This document shows, in pieces, positions 1-5,281 of a stretch of DNA of 5,310 bases. Every line of letters begins with the position of its first letter. Positions within the stretch are counted from its first letter, which is position 1. Source of the DNA: Deltaproteobacteria bacterium (lineage in GTDB: Bacteria; Myxococcota_A; Polyangia; Haliangiales; Haliangiaceae); NCBI GenBank assembly GCA_013813945.1, contig JACCQV010000852.1:1-5310 (forward strand), read 5' to 3'. A model generated the notes under the pieces. That model did not search any database and was not told the DNA's origin. It saw only the letters and a list, made by a program, of their open reading frames with translations. A program made the translations under genes and the position numbers.

Positions 1-141
1 ATCGAGCTCGAAGGCCACCTGATACGTCTACATGTCCTGGCGCCGGTCCGCCAAGAGCTGGCAGATGGTTGCCGGGGATCGGCCATGAGGCGCCTGCGCT
101 CGGTGACAGGAATCGGTCGGATCGAGCCACGCTGCTGCGCG

Positions 142-172
142 GATCTGTCCGGTTTTTACCAGATCGCACCGG
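142..172 (+). promoter_or_regulatory. Two interleaved dyads upstream of the nucleotidyltransferase gene
   Basis: GATCTG at 142-147 is matched by CAGATC at 160-165, and CCGGT at 149-153 by ACCGG at 168-172. The two pairings interleave, so as simple hairpins they exclude each other. The spacer holds the run TTTTT (153-157), unusual in this GC-rich DNA. The element lies about 50 bases before the ATG at 224. It could be an operator, an RNA leader structure, or the end of an upstream transcript. Arms of five to six bases arise easily by chance, so this is a weak call. Confidence 0.22.
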
Positions 173-214
173 CAACCCCGCGAAATCCGTGGGAGCACGG
201 CCCTTGCAACCGCC

Positions 215-219
215 GGAGG
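215..219 (+). promoter_or_regulatory. Ribosome binding site GGAGG for the gene at 224
   Basis: A perfect GGAGG ends four bases before the ATG at 224. It fixes the start, and translation from there opens directly with the conserved beta-strand MKAAILAAG of nucleotidyltransferases. Confidence 0.75.
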
Positions 220-223
220 CGTC

Positions 224-988
224 ATGAAAGCCGCGATCCTGGCCGCCGGTGCGCGGCGGCTCCAGCGCCCTGGCGACGAGTTGCCGATGCCGCTCGTGCC
301 GGTCGGAGGGGTCCCGATCCTGCGGCGTACGATCACGAGCCTCATGCGAGTCGGGTTCGATCAGTTCGTGATCGGAACCGGCTATCTGGAGCCGCTGATC
401 CGCGATGCCGTCGCGAGCTGGTTCCCCGATCTCGATGTCACGTTCGTGAGCAATCCCGAGTACCGGACCACCAGCACCGCAGCGACGCTGCTGCTGCTGC
501 GCGAGCACGTCGATCGGCAGAGCTTCATGCTGCTCGATGGCGACGTCGTGTTCGACCTCGGCGTCGTCGAGGAGCTGATCGAGCGCGGCCCCTCCTCTCT
601 CGCGGTACGCTCCGTCGGTGAGCTCGGCCTCGAGGAGGTCAAGGTCACCGCAGACATCGAGGATCGCGTGATCGCGATCGGCAAGCATGTGCCCGTTCGC
701 TCGGCGATGGGCGAGTCGATCGGCATCGCGCTGTTCTCCGGTGCGACCTCCGGCAAGCTGTTCGAGGCACTCGATGCGCGTGTTCGCGGCCAGGGTCTCG
801 TGCAGGAGTACTACGAGGCCGCCTTCCAGCAGCTCGTCGACGAGGGCTCGACGCTGTATGGCATCGACATCGGATCGATGTACGCGACCGAGATCGACAC
901 GGTCGAAGATCTCGCCGCGGCCGAGAAGCGGCTGGCGCAGGAGCCGGCCTTCGACATCCGGGTCGAAGGCGTCCGCCTCGCGGTCTGA
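224..988 (+). CDS. LicC-like nucleotidyltransferase (NTP_transferase superfamily) with degenerate nucleotide-binding loop
   Basis: The 254-residue product has the Rossmann-like nucleotidyltransferase fold of sugar-phosphate and phosphocholine nucleotidyltransferases, which transfer a nucleotide from an NTP to a sugar phosphate or phosphocholine in the cytoplasm. Visible landmarks are the opening strand MKAAILAAG (1-9), PLVPVGGVPIL (23-33), the SNPEY segment (76-80), the metal-binding LLDGD (103-107), YYEAAFQQLVDEG (196-208) and the late EIDTVEDL (223-230), whose Asp normally helps hold the metal. The YYE...EIDT arrangement resembles the phosphocholine cytidylyltransferase (LicC) branch more than glucose-1-phosphate enzymes. 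The signature loop is abnormal: the usual GxGxR appears as GARR, about one residue short, and the near-invariant Lys of the Pro-Lys motif is Met22. A good ribosome binding site fixes the start. No lic, phosphonate or polysaccharide genes lie beside it, so the substrate is unknown. The superfamily is secure; activity and specificity are not. Confidence 0.85.
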   Translation: MKAAILAAGARRLQRPGDELPMPLVPVGGVPILRRTITSLMRVGFDQFVIGTGYLEPLIRDAVASWFPDLDVTFVSNPEYRTTSTAATLLLLREHVDRQSFMLLDGDVVFDLGVVEELIERGPSSLAVRSVGELGLEEVKVTADIEDRVIAIGKHVPVRSAMGESIGIALFSGATSGKLFEALDARVRGQGLVQEYYEAAFQQLVDEGSTLYGIDIGSMYATEIDTVEDLAAAEKRLAQEPAFDIRVEGVRLAV

Positions 989-1011
989 GCGATCCTCGTC
1001 GGTTGCGCGCC

Positions 1012-1040
1012 CTGACCGAGCCTGTCAGCGTCTGAGACGC
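1012..1040 (+). terminator. Weak adjacent stem-loops after the nucleotidyltransferase gene
   Basis: CTGAC (1012-1016) pairs with GTCAG (1024-1028), and GCGTC (1028-1032) pairs with GACGC (1036-1040), 24 to 52 bases past the stop at 986-988. The second also sits in a perfect odd palindrome with arms GCGTCT and AGACGC. Stems are only five bases and no T-tract follows, so this may be a poor terminator, an operator for the next gene, or chance. Confidence 0.2.
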
Positions 1041-1091
1041 AGAATAGTCCGGTGAACCGAGACGAATCCGGTTGCGAGCAGGGTGGCAGGC

Positions 1092-1097
1092 TGAGGA
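1092..1097 (+). promoter_or_regulatory. Probable ribosome binding site for the lipoprotein at 1109
   Basis: TGAGGA ends 11 bases before the ATG at 1109, a long but usable spacing. It favours this ATG over the in-frame GTG at 1052, which would add 19 polar residues ahead of the signal peptide. No clear promoter is visible in 989-1091. Confidence 0.45.
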
Positions 1098-1108
1098 TTA
1101 TCGCGGCC

Positions 1109-1816
1109 ATGTCGTACCCGGCCCGCCTGATCGCATTCGCAACGTCAGCGAGCCTGGTGATCGGATGCGCGAGCGCCGGATCGGCACTCGATGAAGCGCC
1201 CGTGGATGCGGGCGTCAAGGTCGACGCGCCCACCGGGCCGACGGTCGATGCGCCGCTCACGCTGCCGATCGACGCACCGATCTCGCCGCCGATCGACGCG
1301 CCCCCCGCGTGCACGACGACCACCACGAACCTGCTCACGAACCCGGCGTTCGACATGACGCCACTCGGCATGGGCTGGGTCCAGACGCCGATCGATCCGC
1401 TGTACCCGATCATCACCCCTGACGGCACGCTGGTGCAGAGCGCTCCGAACAAGGCGTGGATGGCTGGGCTTGCCCGCGCGAATGCAAACGACTCGATCTA
1501 CCAGCAGGTCACGGTGCCCGCCGGGACGACGTCCCTCGTGCTCACCGGCTTCTACGAGATCCGGACGCAGGAGTTCATCGGTGTCTACGACCGCGCGAAG
1601 ATCGAGCTCGTGCAGCCCGGTGGCGCCTTGATCCAGCAGGCCTTCGCGAAGGACAACTCCCATGCCACGACGGCATGGACGCCACTGTCCTTCACGTTCT
1701 CCGCGCCGCACGCCGGTGCGACGGTCCGGCTCCGGTTGTCCACGGCGAGTGACTCGACGGATTCGACGTCGTTCTTCTTCGACTCGCTCGCGCTCACGGC
1801 CACGTCCTGCCAGTGA
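1109..1816 (+). CDS. Lipoprotein with octapeptide DAP stalk and CBM4/9-like beta-sandwich domain
   Basis: The product (235 residues) is an exported lipoprotein. Its signal peptide has the basic residue R6, a hydrophobic core and the lipobox VIGC, so signal peptidase II should cut before Cys20. Residues 21-66 form a low-complexity stalk in which VDAP or IDAP recurs exactly every eight residues from 38. Residues 68-234 look like one jelly-roll domain: NLLTNPAFD (74-82) then W90, IYQQVTVPAGTTSLVLTGFYE (130-150), an AWTPLSFTFSAP strand (189-200), LRLSTASDS and a final FFFDSLAL strand. This order resembles carbohydrate-binding modules of the CBM4/9 type and other galactose-binding-like folds. Cys68 and Cys234 flank the domain and may form a disulfide. 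The ligand is unknown; carbohydrate binding is inference from fold resemblance. The second lipoprotein starts 14 bases downstream, so the two are probably co-transcribed. Confidence 0.8.
   Translation: MSYPARLIAFATSASLVIGCASAGSALDEAPVDAGVKVDAPTGPTVDAPLTLPIDAPISPPIDAPPACTTTTTNLLTNPAFDMTPLGMGWVQTPIDPLYPIITPDGTLVQSAPNKAWMAGLARANANDSIYQQVTVPAGTTSLVLTGFYEIRTQEFIGVYDRAKIELVQPGGALIQQAFAKDNSHATTAWTPLSFTFSAPHAGATVRLRLSTASDSTDSTSFFFDSLALTATSCQ
1220..1303 (+). repeat. 24-base in-frame repeat encoding (V/I)DAP-xxxx
   Basis: Units begin at 1220, 1244, 1268 and 1292, exactly 24 bases apart. Each opens with VDAP, VDAP, IDAP and IDAP, followed by TGPT, LTLP and ISPP between them; the fourth is cut short by the folded domain. 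The last two full copies share the 12-base string GCCGATCGACGC at 1264-1275 and 1288-1299. It encodes the lipoprotein's extended stalk and may vary in copy number. Confidence 0.75.
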
Positions 1817-1830
1817 CGTATGATGCGTCG

Positions 1831-2574
1831 ATGAGGTCGCGGGGACTCGCCTGTTCGCTGGTCGGGCTCGTTGCGTGTGCGAGCGCTGGCGTGGGCGGCG
1901 GTGGCGGTGACGATGATGGCAGTGCGGCCATCGATGCACCGGCGCCGAAGGACAGCCCGACCATCGACGCAGCGGACCCTGACGCGCCGGCTCCCGATGC
2001 CGGTCCCGTCGACGTCACGCTGACACAGACCACCTCGGCAAGCGTTGGCTCGAACAACTCGATCGCGTGTGGCAACCCCGACGGGACGACTGCGGAGAAC
2101 AGCTGGTACCGCGTGTTCCGGCTCGCCGACGCGAACATCACGAATGGGCTGCGCGTCATCGCGGTGACCTTCGGAGTTCAGGAGTCGGTCGGCATGCCCG
2201 CCGTGCAGGTGAAGATCGGGACCTACTCGGGCAACGTGCAGCCGCCGCCGTCTCAACTCGACATCGGCCTGATCTCGCCGATCACCGCGGTCACGTTCAA
2301 CGTGCCGAACACCACCTCGACCGCGCCGATGGCCGTCACCGTCCCGATCATCGCGAACGTCCCGCCGCTCAGCCAGATGATCGTCGAGGTGTTCGCGCCG
2401 AACCTCAACGGGACGTCGAAGTACTTCTATCTCGGCGGCAACAACGCCGGCGAATCGAAGCCCGCTTACCTCCGCGCTCCGAGCGGAGCATGCGCGACGC
2501 CACAGCCGAGGTCGACGAGTGTCCTCGGCTTCCCGATGTCACACCTCGTGATCAGCGTGTACGGGACGCACTGA
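1831..2574 (+). CDS. Lipoprotein with Gly/Asp-rich stalk and secreted beta-sandwich domain
   Basis: The product (247 residues) starts with a short lipoprotein signal, lipobox LVAC, with lipidation predicted at Cys16. The mature protein begins CASAG, as in the preceding lipoprotein, then has a run of five Gly and three Asp (22-29) and an Asp/Ala/Pro stalk to about 60. Residues 61-247 form a probable all-beta domain with TLTQTTSASV (63-72), NSWYRVFRL (90-98), VTFGVQ (112-117), VEVFAP (185-190), YFYLGGNNAG (198-207), PAYLRAP (211-217) and a closing GFPMSHLVISVYG (233-245). From memory this pattern (NSxYRxFxL ... GFPxxH) recurs as a domain in secreted bacterial proteins of unknown function; I cannot name a family. 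Cys80 and Cys221 may pair. ATG 1831 is chosen because the signal peptide begins there. GTG 1813, overlapping the previous stop as GTGA, would add six residues. Neither has a good ribosome binding site, suggesting translational coupling. Confidence 0.8.
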   Translation: MRSRGLACSLVGLVACASAGVGGGGGDDDGSAAIDAPAPKDSPTIDAADPDAPAPDAGPVDVTLTQTTSASVGSNNSIACGNPDGTTAENSWYRVFRLADANITNGLRVIAVTFGVQESVGMPAVQVKIGTYSGNVQPPPSQLDIGLISPITAVTFNVPNTTSTAPMAVTVPIIANVPPLSQMIVEVFAPNLNGTSKYFYLGGNNAGESKPAYLRAPSGACATPQPRSTSVLGFPMSHLVISVYGTH

Positions 2575-3199
2575 TCCCGACGAGCTCGTAGCTCCGTCGG
2601 CGATCCTCGGCGATGTCCTCGAGGGTGCTCGTGATCGCCGCATGTGCGGCGGAGACCGTCGCGTGATTGTCGTCGGCGATCCGATCGCCCGCATCACGCC
2701 GGGGTGGCACGGCGACACCGCCGAGCGCTTGCACCTGGTGCATCCGGTCGACCGTGGGCGAGTCGCCGCGAACACTCGCGAGCAGCGAGAGCGGAACGAG
2801 CTGGAGCAACGGATCGGGCGACCTCCGCAGGTACGGTACGAGCCGCGCGGGGGTCAGCAGATCGAGAGGCGCCTCGGGATGGAACTCGGCGATGCCGGCG
2901 GACTGGATCCGGTTCGACACGTCGTTGCGCAGGTCGTGCAGCTTTCCAGCTCCGATCACGAGCTCGGGAGCCACCACCATCGCGACCGGCGCCTGCTTGT
3001 GGACGGACAGAGCCTCGCAGGCCGTGACCCACTCGCCGATCGTGGGTGTTCCCCACACGATGTCGATCTGGAGCTCGCCCCGCTCACGGGCCCTCCGCGC
3101 CCACGGGCAGAGGTCATAGGCCTCGACCACCTCGACGAGGTAGCGGCTCAGGATCCGCAGGACCTCGGTCCGTCGACGAGCTTCCGACACCGCAACCAT
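2552..3199 (-). CDS. DUF1415-family protein
   Basis: The product (215 residues) has no signal peptide and should be cytosolic. It matches what I know of the DUF1415 family: an N-terminal helix, then the LCPWA motif (30-34, Cys31), a central alpha/beta part with VAMVVAPEL (72-80), the conserved FHPEAPLD (106-113, His107) and the hallmark YLRRSPDPLLQLVP (123-136), where relatives carry an N-R-S-P-Y/D-P-x-x-x-L pattern. The tail is charged and helical. No biochemical function is established to my knowledge; the conserved Cys and His could be catalytic or metal-binding, which is inference. The ATG at 3199 is preferred because an in-frame stop lies just upstream; it lacks a clear ribosome binding site. 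The 3' end overlaps the lipoprotein gene on the other strand by 23 bases. The 5' end is only 29 bases from the divergent gene at 3229. Confidence 0.85.
   Translation of the reverse strand: MVAVSEARRRTEVLRILSRYLVEVVEAYDLCPWARRARERGELQIDIVWGTPTIGEWVTACEALSVHKQAPVAMVVAPELVIGAGKLHDLRNDVSNRIQSAGIAEFHPEAPLDLLTPARLVPYLRRSPDPLLQLVPLSLLASVRGDSPTVDRMHQVQALGGVAVPPRRDAGDRIADDNHATVSAAHAAITSTLEDIAEDRRRSYELVGISASRTR
2577..2600 (+). terminator. Stem-loop just after the second lipoprotein stop
   Basis: CCGAC-GAGC (2577-2585) pairs with GCTC-C-GTCGG (2591-2600), giving nine base pairs with one bulged C at 2595 and a five-base loop (2586-2590). It begins two bases after the lipoprotein stop and lies inside the 3' end of the opposing DUF1415 gene. 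No T-tract follows, so it may slow or stabilise rather than end transcription. Confidence 0.33.
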
Positions 3200-3228
3200 C
3201 GTACGCGGGCCGTGTCATCTTGAGTGAC
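3200..3228. promoter_or_regulatory. 29-base divergent start-to-start gap
   Basis: The two start codons face away from each other across 29 bases, too little for two separate standard promoters. At least one promoter should lie within the opposite gene. I see no clear -35/-10 pair. TTG at 3220 is an alternative in-frame start for the plus-strand gene and would shorten the gap to 20 bases. Confidence 0.4.
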
Positions 3229-4368
3229 GTGAAGACCGCCTGGATTGCCGGTGCCGTGGCCTGGACGCTCGCGGGGAGTGCGTCGGCGAGCCCGCTCTCC
3301 GAAGCCCTCGCACGCCACAGCGCCGCGGACGTCGCTGCCCTGCGCGCGCAGCTGCCCGGTGACGCCGCGGTCCGCTGCACGCTCGGCACCGTGTATGCGC
3401 TGCGCGACGAGCTCCCCCGCGCGATGGTCTACCTGGACGAATGTACCGACGCCGAGCTCCCCGCGGACATCGCGATGGGCGTGGTGCGCGCGACGCGCGA
3501 CGTCAAGAAGCGGCTGCGCGCCAGTGAGCTCGCCCAGCTCTCGATCGTGACCGATCCACCGGGCATGATCGTCGAGCTCGACGCCCTCGCGGGCGAGAAG
3601 CTCACCGCACCGACGACCGTGTGGGTCAAAGCGGGCCCGCACAGGGTTCGTGCCGGTACCGAGATCCAGAACACGATCACCGTGGAGGCCTACAGCCGCG
3701 CCACGATCTACCTCGTGGCAACTCCCCGCAAGGAAGCCGTTACCACGGACGGCCGCGTCGACTTCACCGAGGACAACGCGACCGAGCAGACCGTCGCTCC
3801 GCCGCCCGACATCAAGCGTCCCTCGCTGGTCCAGGGCAAGTACGCCGGCGACGCGGGACCGCGCGTCGGACCGGAGCTCGAGGATCCCCTCGCATGGCGC
3901 GGCTCGAGTGGTCCGCGCCCGTGGTTCGGCCTCCGCCTCGGCGCCGGCATGTACGACGACGGTGCGGCATCGTCGTCATGGCGCCCATCGGTTGCGCTTG
4001 CGGCGCGGTTCAAGCTCGCACCCCGCTCCTTCCTGGCAGCGCGCGTCGACTGGTCGCGTCGTGGCGGCAGTGCGGACGCCGCCGTCGATTCGATCGGAGC
4101 GAGCGTCGGCGCCGGCTACACGGCACTCGTGACGCGCTCGCTCGCGGTCGCAGTGATTGGACAGCTGCGTGGCGACCTGCGGTTCGTGGATACGCGCAAC
4201 ATGATGGCGGTGTCGCGCGCGGGTGCCGCGGTGGCGGCAGGCCTCGAGGTCGCGTTCGCGGCGACCCCGCTCACGGCTGGGCTCCGGTTCGAGCAAGGGC
4301 TGACCGAGCTCGTTCCAGGGGCGCGCGACCGGGCGTTGCTCGTCGAAGTCGGCGTCGACTGGCGCTGA
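3229..4368 (+). CDS. Exported PEGA-like protein with putative C-terminal outer-membrane beta-barrel
   Basis: From the GTG at 3229 the product has 379 residues and begins with a classic signal peptide (MKTAWIAGAVAWTLAGSASA), likely cut after ASA at residue 20. In-frame sequence upstream to 3046 is Arg/Pro-rich, antisense to the DUF1415 gene, and discarded. Residues 22-102 are helical and TPR-like in feel, with Cys50 and Cys72 perhaps bridged. Residues 103-165 look like a PEGA-type beta domain: LSIVTDPPGMIVELDA, then TTVWVKAGPHRVRAG and a TITVEAY strand. A Pro/charged linker (about 166-230) follows. Residues 232-379 are alternating, aromatic-flanked strands (FGLRLGAGMY, SVALAARFKL, FLAARVDWSRRG, GASVGAGYTAL, LAVAVIGQLRGDLRF, TAGLRFEQGL, LLVEVGVDWR), as expected of a small outer-membrane barrel of about eight strands. 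The terminal residue is Arg after Trp, not the usual terminal Phe. PEGA domains are thought to bind envelope polymers; that role is inferred. GAG at 3222-3224 is only a weak ribosome binding site. Confidence 0.78.
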   Translation: MKTAWIAGAVAWTLAGSASASPLSEALARHSAADVAALRAQLPGDAAVRCTLGTVYALRDELPRAMVYLDECTDAELPADIAMGVVRATRDVKKRLRASELAQLSIVTDPPGMIVELDALAGEKLTAPTTVWVKAGPHRVRAGTEIQNTITVEAYSRATIYLVATPRKEAVTTDGRVDFTEDNATEQTVAPPPDIKRPSLVQGKYAGDAGPRVGPELEDPLAWRGSSGPRPWFGLRLGAGMYDDGAASSSWRPSVALAARFKLAPRSFLAARVDWSRRGGSADAAVDSIGASVGAGYTALVTRSLAVAVIGQLRGDLRFVDTRNMMAVSRAGAAVAAGLEVAFAATPLTAGLRFEQGLTELVPGARDRALLVEVGVDWR

Positions 4369-4386
4369 TCGTGGCATTCTTGGGCG

Positions 4387-5271
4387 GTGCGCTGGGTCCT
4401 GCCGCTGATCGCCTCGGGCTGTAGCTCGCTGTTCATCGACGAGACGCTCCCGGCCAGCGCGGATCCCGATCACGATGGATTCGCCGATGCCGACGATGAC
4501 AACTGCCCCGGGCTCGTCAACGTCGATCAGGCTGACCGCGACAACGACGGGATCGGCGACGCGTGCGCGCGGTGGTGCGATGGCCAGTGCGCCGACCCGA
4601 TGTTCTGCGACTGTCTCGACTTCGATGGAGATCCGGTCTTTCCACCGGCCTGGTCCCTGAACTCGGTCGACGGTGGCAGGACGATGACGTTCGTCGAGGA
4701 CGTTCGGTCCCCACCTACCGCGCTGTACTTCAGCGTCCCCGGCTTGCTCGAGACGACCATCGGTCACAACAAGTCCGTGCTCACGCGCGGGTTCCCGACG
4801 GACCGCAAGGTCGTCCACTTCGAGTACGACTGGAAGCTGCTGCCGTACGGATTCCGTGATCGCGACACAAATCTGCAGTTCGGCTCGGTGTTCATCGGTC
4901 TGGCAGGGCGGGTCTCGATCACGAACAACTTCAACGACGCGGCAGCCACGCCCTACGACAACTGGACGTTCTCGGTCGCCCTTCCGCCGATGTCCTTCTC
5001 GATCCCCGCACCTCCCGGCGACGGCTCGCGGTGGGTCCGGGTCACGATGGACGTGAAGTTCGCCGATACACCGACGGGGTACATCGTCCTGGCGTACGAC
5101 GGGGTCGAGGTGCTGCGACGAGAGAACCTGACCACGGCGCGCTCGTTCGTCCAGTTTCCAGCGACGACGATCGGGGCCGACCTCGGCGTGTTCACGTTGC
5201 AGGGCCAGACCGGCAGGGAGACCCCGAACGTGAACCTGATCCACGACAACGTCCTCGTTCGCGTCGAGTAG
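4387..5271 (+). CDS. Lipoprotein with thrombospondin type 3 repeat and concanavalin-like domain
   Basis: The product (294 residues) begins at GTG 4387; no other in-frame start exists after the upstream stop at 4366-4368. The signal is very short (MRWVLPLIASGC), with lipidation predicted at Cys12 in an ASGC box. Residues 26-60 form a thrombospondin type 3 calcium-binding repeat (DPDHDGFADADDDNCP ... DRDNDGIGDAC) with the typical spaced acidic loops and paired Cys40/Cys60. A cluster C60, C64, C68, C74, C76 follows and probably forms disulfides. Residues 78-294 read as a LamG/concanavalin-like jelly-roll, opening with DFDGDPVFPPAW (78-89), then SPPTALYFSVPG (108-119), VHFEYDWKL (143-151), WVRVTMDVKF (216-225), IVLAYDGVEVL (233-243) and closing IHDNVLVRV (285-293). 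Myxobacterial surface lipoproteins of this build are common. Binding of a glycan or other surface ligand is inference. It is 18 bases downstream of the barrel-protein gene and probably co-transcribed. Confidence 0.82.
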   Translation: MRWVLPLIASGCSSLFIDETLPASADPDHDGFADADDDNCPGLVNVDQADRDNDGIGDACARWCDGQCADPMFCDCLDFDGDPVFPPAWSLNSVDGGRTMTFVEDVRSPPTALYFSVPGLLETTIGHNKSVLTRGFPTDRKVVHFEYDWKLLPYGFRDRDTNLQFGSVFIGLAGRVSITNNFNDAAATPYDNWTFSVALPPMSFSIPAPPGDGSRWVRVTMDVKFADTPTGYIVLAYDGVEVLRRENLTTARSFVQFPATTIGADLGVFTLQGQTGRETPNVNLIHDNVLVRVE

Positions 5272-5281
5272 CTAGTCGACG
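5262..5281. terminator. Near-palindrome across two abutting stop codons (possible bidirectional terminator)
   Basis: CGTCGA (5262-5267) is mirrored by TCGACG (5276-5281), with GTAGCTAG between. The centre falls exactly between the TAG stop of the plus gene (5269-5271) and the CTA, minus-strand TAG, of the convergent gene (5272-5274). Only 5268 and 5275 break a perfect 20-base palindrome. As RNA it would form a six-pair stem with an eight-base loop in either direction. No T-tract follows. Confidence 0.35.

Larger units (their letters stand above)
1..223. other. Left-edge stretch with no supportable gene
   Basis: No reading frame here looks convincingly coding. One plus frame gives a stop at 20-22 after six codons that all end in G or C (SSSKAT), so the tail of an upstream gene may end there, but six codons are too few to tell. 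On the minus strand a GTG at 16-18 could start a divergent gene (VAFELD), without a visible ribosome binding site. Another plus frame is open from the left edge to 227 and overlaps the next start as ATGA, but many of its early codons end in A or T and its product is Arg/Pro/Gly-rich, so I treat it as non-coding. From about 23 to 211 I see leader-like sequence with short inverted repeats and one T-run, and no convincing -35/-10 pair. Confidence 0.5.

Noticed and set aside
85..621. A 178-codon plus-strand frame overlapping the nucleotidyltransferase gene
   Set aside because: It is out of frame with the recognised enzyme, is Arg-rich without motifs, and has no ribosome binding site comparable to GGAGG at 215.
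1041..1101. Promoter-like elements (an AT-rich patch at 1041-1048; TTGCGA at 1072 with GATTAT at 1096)
   Set aside because: The matches to -35/-10 consensus are partial, and the second overlaps the presumed ribosome binding site, so it cannot be that gene's promoter.
1052..1108. GTG 1052 as the start of the first lipoprotein
   Set aside because: It adds polar residues ahead of the signal peptide, and ATG 1109 has its own TGAGGA upstream.
1145..1939. A 264-codon minus-strand frame opposite the tandem lipoproteins
   Set aside because: Its product is an Arg/His-rich low-complexity chain with no motif, and the plus-strand frame explains the region with signal peptides and folded domains.
2642..3223. 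Plus-strand frames opposite the DUF1415 gene, one of 193 codons
   Set aside because: The minus strand carries a recognisable DUF1415 protein; the plus products have no motifs and are dominated by Arg and Asp.
3046..3228. A longer N-terminus for the PEGA/barrel protein starting at ATG 3046
   Set aside because: It would bury the signal peptide behind 61 Arg/Pro/Gly-rich residues and overlap the DUF1415 gene by more than 150 bases. The GTG at 3229 puts a normal signal peptide at the N-terminus.
3976..5244. A 422-codon open frame on the minus strand opposite the barrel and lipoprotein genes
   Set aside because: It is antisense to two genes with clear signal peptides and domains, is very rich in Arg, Asp and Val, shows no recognisable motif, and spans the junction only because both real genes share a frame. 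High GC content commonly yields such open frames.
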